Assembly: GCA_025024175.1 (NCBI GenBank)
Contig: QCXZ01000138.1
Span: 50,625,092-50,689,091, forward strand
Source: Rhyzopertha dominica
Lineage: Eukaryota; Arthropoda; Insecta; Coleoptera; Bostrichidae
Direction of reading: 5' to 3'
DNA: 64,000 nt
Shown in pieces: positions 20,382 to 35,300 of this stretch (position 1 is the first letter of the stretch; every line of letters starts with the position of its first letter). The notes beneath the pieces are model-generated. The model had not been told where the DNA came from. It searched no databases and saw only the letters and a list, made by a program, of their open reading frames with translations. The translations under genes and the position numbers were made by a program.

Positions 20382-23300
20382 GTAAGTAGAAAGTTCTTTT
20401 GGAAATTCCTGGGCGGGCCTATAAATAGAAGTTGCAATGCGTGTATAGGTGCGACTCTCACGTGTAATTTGCGATAATTGGAATGAATAACGCATTACAT
20501 AATGCGTAAAAATATTAAGGTAAACACATGAGTTGTTTTCGCCAGCGAACGGGAAGAGATTTTAACGCCTTTCCGCGCAAAAAGCTGTTGCTTCCTAGCA
20601 AGGACGCGAGCGATTCTTTGCAGAATGCACATTTGTGTTAGGGAAAGGTGAGCAAATTCTATTTATAAGTCGCATGTAATTCGGAATGGTATTGATACCG
20701 GTTTTGGGAATGGATCGTATTCCAATTATAATATGCACGATGCAGAAACAATTAGCGCGTCGAACACAGGTAAATGTTAGATAAACACGGTCATTCTAAC
20801 GATTTCATCAAGCTTCTGTCCTTGTTTTACCAAGTGCTATGTATAAATACAGCATCAGTTACAAAAACGTGGAGGATTTACCCGTATTATAGAATTTATG
20901 TTAACATAATTAAAAAATGTTTAGTAGGTACTATATTTATCTGTATTGGACACCAGAATTTTTAAATTGTTCTTATTTATACAGGATGTTCAGTTTAACT
21001 GTGTTAGTTATATTTTACTTTCGAATTAAACGAAAAAATTGCTTGTGGCGTTGCTATTTTACATCAATGTTTACGTAGAAATATTTAAATAATTACGCGA
21101 ATAACATAAATTTGCAATTGATGAAAGCATCAAAAAAATTTTTCATTTCTTTCAATTGTAATTGCCAGAAATGGTAAAGAAACTACAGGTCAAATTTAAT
21201 AGAAAAACAGTATACATATCCTTTTAAAAGATTTTAAAGTTATGGATTTTCATTGCCACAACGAGAGTTTGTAAATTGCAACCGACCTTCTTCTACTCTT
21301 AAACTGCTTGTATAGATTTTCTGAATCCGACATATTTACAAGTTGAAAGCTGAACAAAAACTAAGGTGTTATCAGGAATAGGTTTAGAGCCGCTGGTTTC
21401 AAAGGATATACCGAACGCTTATCTCGAAACCCAACCCCTAACAAAGTAACTGCAAAAATGACCCTTATATATAAGTGAGCTAAGGGGCATTGGAACAATA
21501 TACCAAATTATAATTATTATATTACGGTAGACCATTCTTGGATACCGCATTTCTAACGGTATTACTTTTCCGCTTATCTAAAAATGTGTAGAGTACATTT
21601 TACAAGCTCGTATTAAGAGGCAGTCTCCCTTTTATTGTTTGATCACTCAAAGTCAAGTGAAAATACTGTATATTGTTGAGCCTATACTTCTCCTTTATTC
21701 TCCTAGAACACTATTATTAATGACTTTTGTGCTTTGTGTATCTCGAAGGTGCAAAAAACTAGATCAATTATATCGATTTTGAAAAATCGAGATCTGTCAA
21801 TTCTAGATGTACACAACATATATTTTCAAGCTGATGAAGTACCTATAAAAAATAAATAAAAAAATTCTTTTTATGACGTATTTTTAAGGATTATGTACTA
21901 CACAAGAGGCCATGTAAAACAGAACAAGAACCGCATTTTCCAACGTAATGTAAATGTTTGTAATTGTACGGTTTGTTGATTTGAATCAAAGCCTGGTAAA
22001 TTAACGAATCACTGATATACGAATAGTGATCTTGAAATATTTCGAGAACGGTAAATTTTAGATATAAGAAATGATATGTCAAAATCTAGCTAGCATAATA
22101 CATATACAAACCTGTATGTGTCGGTCTTTACTACACAAAATGTTTTTGAAACGTCAACAAACACAAATTGTTTGTCGTTTTTTAACTCCTACACTAAATG
22201 CATATGTATATCATATTATTTCCTCTCTGGTTCTGGCCCAGATGTCCTCAATAAAATACATTTAACTTCATGTCATTATGGAGTGTATAGTCTGGGAACA
22301 AACAAGATTTCTTAAACTCCGTTGAAGTATGTTATTTAAATAGTTGATGGGTTAATAGTAAAATCAATATTTAGTTACTTAATAAAACATGTTCTAGTCA
22401 AAAAGCAATTTTGTATTTCCTTTACCTGGAACCTGGAATTATTACTAACGATTTATCAATGTTTATTCTTAAAATCAAGATTACGTAATATTTAAGTAAA
22501 TATTTGCTATTATAGTTATAATATGAAACTGTTTTTACTGGTTTTATGGAAGTATATCATATCAGACAATTATTGTTCCTTAGATTTATAAAAAAAAGAA
22601 GGAATTGTTGGAAATGGTACGCACTTTATTTTATGTTGTAAGAGTCAGGTTAGTTTGAATCATGAATAGTAACGTTGATCAAATAATTATACTGAGGTCT
22701 AAGGGAGCAACGTACCTACAATAATAGGGTTTCCCGTACATATCATTTCACATAGTGTTTCAAGTTGCGTGGATTATAAAATTATGAAGTAAAAATTATT
22801 TAAATATTTGCTGGGAAACGACGAAAAAGACCACTATTTGCCTAATCTGGGTGCAAGTACCGTGCTAACAAAGAACACTAATTACATCAATCCATTTTAT
22901 GAAAACTCAGAAACGAACTATACAAAAGCAGAAAACAGAAATTTGATTCTTCTCTCAACATTTTCACTCCACGTTCAAATAAAAAAGTTTATCCTCATTT
23001 GCTGGTGGATATATTGAATTCATGGCCTTTTGTCCCTCCTCTGTCGGTATAACTGTTGTATATAATGTTGAATAACACATCAATTCTGTATAGCTTACGC
23101 TCCAGTTGAAGCATGTTCGCACGACCCTTAGTCTATTAATAAAACTCCGATATTTTAACTTTTATTTTCGCCCCAGTTGACAGAAACCTTACTTCCATTC
23201 ATCGTTAATCACGCGGGCGTAATCTAAACCAAAGCTTGCAAAAATAATCCCATAGTCTAGGTGTGAGGCTTTTGTTTTCAGTCAGAGTAGATTGTTTCGT

Positions 23301-26300
23301 CTGACCGATAACAGGTACGTATACCTTTAGCACCTGTCGTTAAGTAGGTAAAGCTGCATTATCGTACATACAACTTTCAAATGTCATTGGTCTGTTTTGT
23401 CTACTGCTTTCTCGGACAGCGATAATGTGACCTTTCATGCATTCCTGGCAAAACAGCTTCTGTGACAATATAATTTTAAATTAAACTCATAAAAGTATTA
23501 AGAATTTCTACAGCAAAAACAGAGTGGAGGTCTCAGCCTTTATTGCGTTCATTAAGTAAGCAAAATGCAAAAGAACTGTGTGGGTATACAAATGACGGTG
23601 AGCCTGAAAAGTATATATTGCAGAGTTGTTAAAAATAAATTAAGTAAACCAATAAAGAACAGACAAGAATTCACGATGCTGTATGCATCTAGATTGCTAC
23701 ATTTTGTTAGAAATAAAGTTAATGGATAGGACTGAAAACCGGTAGATTTTTTTGTATTCGTATTACTGGTTGTTTTCAATTCTGTCAGTCTGTATTACAT
23801 AGAGCTTTAAATAAATATTCTTTTGTCAATAAATTGGTTAAAAGTTAAATTAATCTTTTTAAAGATTCCATTTTAAAGCAAGGTATACTGAAAATAATGC
23901 ATGCATTATTAATTGATTATGGTCGTTTTACCAATCTTTCTGGGATTCTAAAAATGTACGGCGGTGGTCGCATGAGCCATACTTTATTTATAACAAACAG
24001 AAAAACAATCCTTACGTAACGTTAATGACAGATAATGGATCGTTTATTCGAACCCGAACAATTTATATGCGGCTTGCTAGAATTACTGATAACCCTGCGA
24101 ATAATGAGGCTGCTTCTGCATTTTTCATATTCAGACTTCCAAGCATGCGTCTGAACTCTGGCTAAAATATTTAATATGGTCCTTTACCAAACTCGAAGAA
24201 AACTCGTTAAGAGTATTCGATATTTTTTACTTCTATTGAAAGGTGCTTTAAGGCCTACTAACAGGAAAACAGCTGATCAAAGACCATATATGTTGAATGG
24301 ATTCAAAGGTGCATTCATTGTGAAACATCCTGAATCAATTAGGTAGCTTGGAAACAAGCTGATTGAACGTATGTGCTCTGTCTCACTTGATTTATCAGAT
24401 AACTCTGACGATCGCTTCGACCATACGGTTATTGTCAAAGAGATAATGGCGTTATACTAAACTCAGATGTGCAGAATTTTGTTTACGTCCCCTTTTTTAC
24501 AGGGGTTGTACAGTTCTCTCTTGAAGGCCGACTTTATAATTTCGGCAATATCAATGGCGTATTGGACGTGGGAATTTCTATTTGTGTATTTCCCAAATGT
24601 TTTTTCTGATGCTGAGCTTTTTTAATTTCCAAAAGTTCTAAAAGGTTAAGTATTTTACCTTTCATTTCGCAATGTGAAACTTTGACGTCGTTTTCATGTA
24701 AATAATCGATATTTTTAATGCAATGGTCAACAAAACCTGTTGTGCTTTTGTTCTGCATATCTGAGTTTAGTATAATGCTGTTATCTCTTTGACAATGACC
24801 GTATGGTAGAGACGATCGTCAGAGTTATCTGATAAATCTGGACACAGGGATAATAATTATTGGAACTTCTTGGTTAAACCTCTTTATGAAGTGAATACAA
24901 ACTCTGTTATATTTCAACCATATAACTGTCACGTGTCTGAATATCTTATTGTATTGTTTCAAGTTATGCTTATTGTCTTCTTTATAGTAACATAAATTTT
25001 CTTAAGTAAAAGTGATCTTTTTTAATTTCTTTGTATGTATAAACTGGTTTTTATTTATTTGTTGCATTCAAATCTAAATAGCAGTTTCTTAATATCAAAT
25101 TGGCTTTCCAAAGCAAATATGTCAATCGAAGAAGAATCGTAGGTATACATTAAAAATCCTTAACATAATATAGATCTTTATAATATTAATGGTGTAGAAA
25201 AAGAATAATATCATAACCAACGACTGTTTTAGTGTATTTTGTAATCTTGCAAAGAATATGGCTATCAATCTAGATTTTAAACAGTACTTAAGTAACTTTC
25301 TCTGCTGGATGTAGTATACTTTTTGAGTTCCAGTATTTAAAATAAGCGGATGAAGGACGTATTGAATTAGTACTAAAAGACACTCCTGCAACTACGTTAC
25401 CTCTATAGATCGACATGTCCTTCAAAGACATGCTGAATAGCCAATAGCAATTAAAGTAAGTGGACGCTTTTTGTCCCCAACTTTCGCAAAGCGTAATCTA
25501 ATATTCATGTTCCACATAAATGTTTTCCTTCGACGATCTCTGTAGCAGTACGTAGCATCATCCTAAATTTAAACTTTCTCGCGCCACTGCGCTGCTACAA
25601 AACACTCGCCAGTCTGCATGATGTGGGTCGAAGAAATTTAACATGTGTTTGCGTTTTACTACTTTTACTCTGTATTTTGGTGTCGTACGCAAACAGTCTA
25701 CGTTAAAGCACGTGTTTAGACGACCGCGTTGCCAAGAATTCATTAGATGTTATCTAGTTCCAATTATTTCCAGGAAAGACCATGACTTGATTCGAAAAAC
25801 AAAACGCTATTTCATATTTGTATTCAATTTGTTGTGGTGGATTTAGAGAAAGCATAATGTAAAACTAGAAATTTATAGGATAGGCACAGACTTGCAGTGA
25901 AATACTGCAAGGTTAAAATGAGCAGATTTCATTGTGATAATTTTTCTAGTAAGTGTGAACATATAGTGGATATAAACTAGAAAATTCTAAAATAAACCAT
26001 CTCGTGAAGTATTATTTTGATCCTAAAGATCTAGAGGCTCTTTCTATAAAAAATGAGGTTGATTTCATATTGGGAACGCCTCGTTTCTAAATTTTAACAA
26101 CGAAATTTTTAATAAATCTATATCCCATAACATTTGCTTAAGGTCACAAATAATTTCGCCATTGTATTTAATCCACATTTGACTTCGTATATATCAGTAT
26201 CCTGAATAAACCAAAAAGGCGCTGTTGGAAGATTACTATTTTAAATCGATGTAGAAATTGCATAGTAAGACTTGTCAATTATATTAATCTGTATAGGTCA

Positions 26301-29300
26301 ATTTCGTCATTACAACAGCTTATGGGTCCTTTTCCTTGAAGCTTGAAATACCTCCAGAGACCATCAGAATTTCCTGTATATTTTTACGCCTAACACGTGT
26401 TACACATTACTGCACTTAGACAAGGCGATGTTTCACTTAACTCTGTGTGGTCAATAAAAGCGAAAGTCGAACATGTTCGTAAAATGCCGGATATATACAG
26501 GAAAAATAGCAGTGCACAGTTCCTGGATGGGAAAAAAGTGCAAATTTACAATTAAATTAGTTGAATTACTAGTTTACTCAGAGAAACTGTAATCACGTGC
26601 ATGTGAAACAAACAATTTACTACGTACGTTGTATTTTCAGTTGTTGATGTAATCGTTCGTACTATATTTAGAGAATAGAGTATTCTTGGTTGCAGTAAAC
26701 TGCTATGGTTTCCGGATTAACCTATTTTTGGATTTATTGATGTTCGTGATGTAAAATGTAAATGATTAATAAGAGTGACCACGAAACTTACAAACCTATA
26801 ATGTTACTGAGTCACCCAATATAGTTCGTAACTATATATTCGAACGGGTGAACTATATAACCTATTATGTAAAATAGACATGCATTTTAGATAACCTATT
26901 ATTGAGAATGATTCAGTATCGACTATATCTACGCGAACTTAGACGATTTGATCAATATACTACAATATATACTAGAGGTACGTGGTGTCCCTAGAAAAAG
27001 TACACTTAGGAAAAATCTTATTTTATTACAGGAACGAGATACATAACCAATATCAAGTGTTTCGTCTAAAAACTAATCGGAAGCGCAAAAATGCTTCTTC
27101 AAGTAAACTGATTTATATGAATCGATTTTGATTCCAGCAACCAGTTTCGAGCAAGCCTGGACTGCAATTTTAAGACCCACCTTCGTCCCTAGGATTGGAC
27201 ATTGAATCTAAGAATACTTTTTAACATAGAACTGATGATTCTGGTTAGAATTTTTTAGAGAATTAGATTTGTGGGTAACTATCCATTAAAAATATAATTT
27301 AGCATGTTGGTTTTTTTCAAATATAAAATTTAACGGAACCAGTTAACGTATTACAGGATAATAATTATGATACATAAACGAACTACTTTTAAACCTGTCA
27401 CATTCAGGAGTAAACTAAAAAATGAATACACGTGTCGTCGCTATTCAACCACCATCCACGTCATGCTTCTACAATATCGCCTTCAGCTAGATAAATTTCT
27501 GACAGTCCTCAACGTTTACAAACTACCGCCGTTCGGTGTGTCTGGCTTGCGTTCAATTCTAAAATTTTATTATAGTTCCACACAGAAGGCATGCGTTGAG
27601 CAACATCCCCGGCGTTTTATGCCAGTTTCATTGAAATCGAAAAACAGCATTCAAAAATACCTTTAATACTTGCGAAGCCAATAGGAAACACACCCAGTTG
27701 GTGGGCACAGCCTTGCATAGCTCGGCTGTCGTAAACCGCTTCATTATTATCGAGGGAACTACATTTACTGCTACAATGTTGTCAGGTCTGATGTGTATCA
27801 ATTTGCTTTAATGGTATTAACAGTTTTAAGCAGTAAAGCTGGCATATGGATTTCAAATGTGTTCGCAACAGTTCATCAAGAATACTAGTGCTGTATCAGT
27901 TGAATTATAGCTTGTATAACATAAATCTGCACAACCTGGATGACCTTCTACAACACTGGAAATAAACTACAGTGTTTCATATACCTGATGTAGTGTGCAG
28001 TATTGTAAACTTAGTTTAGCTATTAGATGCAAAATGGGAAGTTGTTATGTGACCAAAGATATAGAAAAAGTACTGTAACATGGGCAAACGACATGGTTAA
28101 ACAGGATTTTCCAATAGGGAAAGATAATTTGCAGGATAGCGTGAAGAAAATAGTGGACGATCTTAAGATTGAAACTCCATTTAATAATGGCAGACTGGGA
28201 AAGAAATGGTACAGTAGCTTTTAAGAGTGTCACTGATCTTATAACAAGACAGCCCCAAAATTTGAATGCCCCATAGAGCTTCTGTGATGACAAGAAGTTA
28301 GTACTTACTTAAAAGATAACAATTGGGATCACATTTTGAATGATCCTCGATGAGTTTAGTATGGATGAGACTGCCTTTTTTCTATACCCCAAAGTCAGGA
28401 AGGTCCTAGCAGCTAAAGGAGAACGATCAGATTACCAAAATATTAATACTGATGAAAAGGAATGCTGTACAGTACCCCAATGGTCGTTTTTGAATATGCG
28501 ATGATACTACAAGCGAGAACTTAGTTAGTTTCAACGTCATGGGGCATCGGGCATTCGGACAATGGCTGGACGACCAGAGAGACCTTTTTACACATCGTTC
28601 GATGGCAAATCTTTCTTATCATGTCAGTAAATTTTGTTCTGAAAATGACATTAAACGATTGCTTTTTTACTCCAAGTCGTAGTTTTTAGAAATCTTAAGG
28701 GTCATGAAAAGCTGTAGTGCATTCTTGGCAGTTAGAAAATATAGATTCGCCCATTTTACGAAAAGTGCTTCTTTGTCCTATGTTAAACAAAATGTTAAAG
28801 GGATCATTGCACCCGTTATATTACAAAACGACATTCATAAGTGTTGACTAGTACCATGGGACCCCGATGAAGTGTGTTATATTCTAGAGGCGTCGAACCT
28901 GACCAGAAATCAAGTGTAGAAAGTGACCAATAATTAAAGAACTGGAATTGTGAATAAAGTTTTTAGGAAAATATATAGAAACTGTAAATCTGAGTTTAAA
29001 AATTGTAATGTATGGGACGGGCCCAAAAGAAGGCGTGGAAATATTAAAGTTAATAAATTGTTGAAAAACTTGTGAAATCCAAATTTAGATCTAGAACCCA
29101 ACAATACCTCTGAAATATCAACCCAACCTATATATAAATGATGACAATTTTATTGCTACATTGGATAGTCTGTCAGAAAACCTAAAAACACACCTACTAA
29201 ACTAACTCACAGTTCGACCATCAATAGAAGTTCCTTGATAATGACATCCACATCAAAACCTCTAGAAAGTTTTTCATGCGATACGACTGCGATTGTACCA

Positions 29301-32300
29301 AGTTCTTTTAAAAGACCATTGTTTTGGCCGACCCTTAAGAAAGTTCTAAAAAAGAAAGATACCCTCTGTCATGTCTTCAGCGCAATAACAACAATACTAT
29401 GAAAACAAGGAGAAGAAAAAGTATGAAATAGAGGAGGATAACAAAAGAAGACTAGAAGAAAGAAAAAACAGAAGAACGAAGAAACACAAAAACCTAAGTC
29501 TGCTCAGATATTATCAAAGAAAAACCAAAAGGCTGTAAAGAGAAAACTGATAAGACTTTAGTCACGCAAGTACCAAAGAATACTGGATATAATCTGGTGA
29601 TAACTTAGATGATCTATCTGATGGGCGTGAGAATGATGATGAATAAAACGAATATACACGGAAGAAGATTACTATGAGAAAAATAAAATCGGGGTGATTT
29701 TGTAATTATGAACTTTCATGGAAAAAAAGAAATATTACAAGTATATGCGCATTGGCCAAAATATAAAAGTTATGATTAAACATTTGAAAGTGATTTCATA
29801 GTGATTAGTGCCAATGTATGTCTATTGTTAGTGAATTTAGTTGTTGATGGTATCACCTTTTAGTTCTATGACAATGTGTACAATGATATTATTAAAACTG
29901 AAAGGATGTTATAGTGATTAAAGACTGTATAAAAAGCTAATTTCTAAATGTTGCTCTAATAGTTAAAAATGTCATAAATAATATGATAAATAAATCTGAT
30001 AACTAACAATACTTTTAAAACTGAAAAATTAACATGTAAATCAGCCGCTTGGGGTTAATATACATTTTAACCAGTCCGATCAGTTTCAAAATGGAATGAA
30101 CATGCAACACATTGTAGAATAAATGCAAAAGGCGCAGTCTGGTCCCAAAAAAGATGTGAATTAGCATACTTATTTACTCATCTGAGGAGATGGTATACAT
30201 AGTCTTTATACATTTACGCAACTTGTATTTTTGATTATTTGTACATTTTCCATTAATATTGCTGAAATAGAGCGCACGTAACATAATACTTAGGGCGCTT
30301 TATTTAAATCCTTTATATTCACAGAAATAATCCGTTAAGAAAAATTACACATTTCAACCATCACAATTGTCTTTCATGCAGCTGCTCCAGGTTGGGTAAT
30401 TTTTTCCGGTAGCCACGACGACGCTTGAGCACCACAACAATGTGGAGCAAGTGAATTTGACAACGTACTTTCTCGTCGTGTACCGTTGTTTTTGTTTATT
30501 GTTTGAGCCCGCTGGTTTTGCTATCGTTTCATCTAGATGCGTAAATAATTCGGTTTGCCGCAAAACAACCGTTCCCTGTTGTAAAATTGTTGTAGTTGGA
30601 CGCGGACCAATTATTATGAAACAGGGTTGGTATCAAGTTGCTGCGAATGCCAAGGCGCCGCATCTTGTTGGAGACATTGCTCGGTTTGAGTTTGAGGCTG
30701 TTTAAAATTAGAACCTTGTAAAATTTTGTTTGTATTTAACACAACAGAAGAATTAGATAATCGTCTCTTATAAAAACACAGTCAAAAAATTGTTAATCTG
30801 GCGTTTAGATTGCGCCTGTAATATCGAAGGGGATGAGCTTACATTATAGATGCTGAAAGCAGTCACCCTCGTTGCTTTTTCTTCTTTAATTTAATCTTTT
30901 GTACTCAAGAGATTTTCTTTTGGGTGTTACTTTGCTTACTTACTCAAAAACTGCTCAACATGACTTTCAATCGCAAGTGTTCATTCAAAAGAAACCCAGC
31001 TCGTGTGGGCTACTCAAAGCTTCGTCTGCGGTTACGTATAAATGTGGGCAAGTGTAAGTGGGCCGAACTACGGACTACAGCAGTCATATAAACTAAGGAC
31101 ATATATAGCTGCGAGCTCTGTTATGTGACGACACATCAGTCTCCTCATCGGACTCCTCGTACGCCCACCAATCTTTCAGGTTTTGCATCATCGAGAGGCA
31201 TATGCAATTCCTAGAGGTGTGCAAGAGTGCAATACAAAGCGTTTCCTGGAAAGAAGCTATTAATATTCATAGCTGTCATTGTTTCAGCATTCACGTTAAC
31301 TAATTCAAGATACAAAATATTTGATTTGATCAAGTAAAAATTGTATGGTTAACATGATACCAGGAATACAAAAGCAATAAAAGAGACACATAACTGATTA
31401 AAATAACACTCGATAATATGTAAGATTTTAAATACCTCCAGATGACGATGTATTGATAAATTAAAAAAAAATCTAGTTGAACACTCACAATTTAAAATTT
31501 GATAACCACGAGTACTATGATTAAGTTGATGCTAGCAGATCACGGTGGTAGGAAGTATTCCAACTTGTTTAGTAATTCTGCAGGACTGAGAAATGTTACA
31601 ATCATGATGCAGAGGTTTGATTGAACTAACTGAATGACCATGAAATCTAATAAGTGTACGAAATCACGCTTTAAAAATACCTTCAATATTAATTTCACTC
31701 TAAACCCAATAAACTTCTATTAATCTTGAACTGTGACATTCATTTTGCTAACTAATTTGATTAATTCTGCATTTATTGTGTCACATCTAAGATATCATTT
31801 GACATTGCGTAAACTCCTACTTTAGTAATTCATTTTGTGGTAAAATCGACTAAAGATATTTAATTTTTAATGCTCTACAATTTTAGCATGCCTGAAAATA
31901 GAAAAACTACATTCGAGAGTCAGCTATAGCTGTAGAATAAATAATCCAGTTTCCCTTTGTTAGAACAAACAATCTATAAATAGCAACAATGCTAACCGCA
32001 AAATGTCTCGGATATCAAAGATTCTTGGTGTTCCTTGTTTGTCTAACACAAAACAATACTTTTTTTTGTTTCTTGAATGTCAATACGATACGTTTTGCAA
32101 GCTACTTGAAAAATTATATGTATGGACAAACAATGGTCGTAATTGACCGAATTAAGAGCAGAACTGACAAATTCTCAGAATCTGATGTAGAAAAAGGTAG
32201 CAAATTTATTACTATTTGCTTTGGCCATTTCATTATTATTTAACTAATTTTTTAATTAAATACCATTACGCTTTTACAAGGTGATTTTAATGTTCGTAAC

Positions 32301-35300
32301 CTTATACTTACAATTCTGGTTTGTTCAGTACAGTGGCTATACCCCTTTTTGATAAAAAAAAGTATCTGCGATTTTTGAGTTTCATAAGAAACACTAAAGC
32401 GACTTGTCTAAAGTCATAATACCAACGTTGGGGATACCTCAAGGTTAAAATGTTGTTGTTCTTTATTGATGACATTTTTTTTTTATTAAATCTATGAAAT
32501 TTTTTTATTTGAGAAAGCAAAAATTATCTTATTAACCAGTAATTCTGATGTGTAACCTTTTTAGTTATTCAAAAATATATAATTGAAGATACAGTTAAGT
32601 GTGCTTTGTATATTAAGTATTTACTCTATTAATAAGTACTTTGAAAATTATTATAATCATTAGACAACAAAGAATCAAACTTATATTGATCTATGATGTA
32701 ATTATACGAACATTTGCTGTCATAACAACACCATGGTTATCTTTTCTAATCCAGACAGACTTCCTGCATAGTCAACAAGCTAAATTTAACAGTCGTTCGC
32801 GCTATTTCAAACAAGTTTTCTAGCTATAATTAGTTTACCGCCATCTGCCACCGTGCATCGCTCATTAAGTAAATGATTCTTCACCAGTCCATTACGAGTG
32901 GAAAACGCGTAAAACAAAACTGTTAGCGCATTTTTAGCGGTTCTTCAGCCATCGCAGAATGCAAACACAGTTAAGTAGACACATAGTGGAACGGTATTCC
33001 GCAAAAGGACAAGTGTGTTGAGAGGCCGTCGTGCTAAACCGTATCCATCAAGTGACGGCCTCGTAAGGTTGCGTAAGATCAAAGAAATAAAAATAGTTGG
33101 AACCTCGGAGGACCTGTCATTTCTAAAAATAATAGTGACTATTCCCGATTTTTGTAAATGACCCACATATTTTTATCGTCTGGGAGATGCCTTCTTCTTT
33201 TAATTGGATGCTATCTCGAGCTGAAGCAAATTAATTAGTATATATTTGTTACTGATCTCTTTACTGAATATATCTTGTTACTCGTACGTGCTACAGATAA
33301 TGCACTTGCAAGTACAAGGTTGGGTTATCTTTTGCCAACTTGGGAAGCTGATGCTTTTAGTAGGTCTTAATATTTGCTAAATGCACAGCCAGACTCTTAT
33401 TAAAACCATTTACTTAGTTACGCTAGCAATTAAAGTGAAAGTGTTTCATGTTATTTATATGACTACGACGTATACACATGAAAGATATTTCAATAAACAT
33501 ATGTGAGTTATGAAAACATGTTTTGATGTTACACGGCGTATTAGAAGTCGGGAAGTTCAGAGAACCTAATTTAAATTTACATCATCCATAACATGCGTTC
33601 ACAAATTTTCAATATATCTACGAATATTTGGAACGACAGTGTTCAAAATAGTGTTTACGTTTTAAGCTACAGCTGCTTACTAGGATTTTANAAACTACTC
33701 TTAGCAAAAGCTGATAAAATTTACCACTCTTGAGCTTCGAGATATTAATAAAATATAAAATAAAGAATAATTAATCTCAAATACAGCCACAATAATTTAT
33801 TTTAATTTAAATTACGAAACACTCAAGAAAGATAAAATGTTGAAAATTCTTTGGCATTGTCTTTAACAGTGTAAAATCCGTTAGAAGCTCTATGCGCTTT
33901 GAATAGTAATTGATGACATACTATCGGTGAGATAATGCCATCACTCAATACAGTGCAAAGCGCGTATGATTTTTATAACATTACTCATTCTTAATACAAT
34001 TAGTTAAAATTATGTTTAAAAGATGGGACGTATCCAGTACTACTCAAAGCACACATTAATTAATTAATTAATTAAGTAAGTATTGCATTCGCAGGTTCCT
34101 AAGGTTACATGGCCTCATGGATTACTTACCACTTGAGGTCTCTTTGGATACGCCCATTCATTTTATTGGGGTTTAAGCGTTTTCTTACANATTTTGGGTA
34201 ANAGGTGATAAACAAGTACATGTACAGGTAAGAAAGCAAACATGTCAACGCGAATGTTATGCAAATTCATATCTAAAGCGGCTCTAAATGGTGACACATT
34301 TTCGATTTTTTGAAGCGAATGATTTCTACACAAAAGAACCCTCCATATAACTTTATTCCAATGGGAAAACTGTCTTTTAGGTATGTGTTTTGAAGTTCCA
34401 TGTATTCCGATGTAATTATAGTAGTATACATATAAGTTTAATCTCCCAAAAACTTCAGAATATGCAAGGGTAGAACATACAGCTTTCCTACTCTGTTTTA
34501 AGGTCTTTTCAACACATCGATAGTAGCCTCTTTAGTTATCTTTTTGCAGATAAGGTTACGTAGTACGGGTGACTTATAATACCAATAAGATCTGAAAAAT
34601 TATTAAAAACCTCAATACTAAATATGGCAGTTTTGTCCTTGAAACTGAGTAATTCACCGGTATCGAAAGTGACTAATTGCCAACAAACATCTTGGTTAGG
34701 AACAGGGTGCGAATAAAGGTCTGTTTGTTGGATTGCGAAACTAATTCACGTAACACCCATTTCCTATATTTGTGGGACGAAGTTAAATGTGTGGATGTTT
34801 GGGATCGATTCGTGTAGGTGTTTTTACTCAAAAACTTCTTTCACTTTCTGTTTAATTGATGGATGTAGTAAAATGTGTACAGTGAAAGCCAAAGCCAGTG
34901 TTTAAAGAGAAGTGTTGCGCAAATAGCGTTAGTGTGTAGGGATCTGTTTGGTTAATAAAAGGTTTGTTGTCTACATTCATAGGCCTTGTAAAAGGTTATT
35001 AAAAATCACCAGAAAACGACAAAAAAACGGCTGGACTTTAACGGAGCACTACAGTTTTGAAGCCGTTACATAATTACTATTTTTGAAATGAGTAACTCCT
35101 GCCAAAATGTCTGAGAAAATAGTTTTGATAGGTTTTATTCCTTATTAAAAATGATTAGTATAATATGTCTGGGGTAGTATATAATGTTGCTTAGAGTTCA
35201 TAACCACAAACTATCTCAAAAGAAAGAAACTATACAAGAACCATCTAACTAATCTAACCTGACACTCGGACTAGGCTTTAGCATACAGTTATTCAACCTT

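Noticed and set aside
24040..24070. tRNA-like TTCGAACCC box
   Set aside because: No cloverleaf can be built around it and no A-box lies at the right distance.
32945..33166. frame opposite a moderately GC-rich block
   Set aside because: Inspected for a mariner helix-turn-helix; only vague resemblance was found.
34057..34074. (TTAA)n as a piggyBac target or end
   Set aside because: It is a simple microsatellite with no adjacent inverted ends or transposase.
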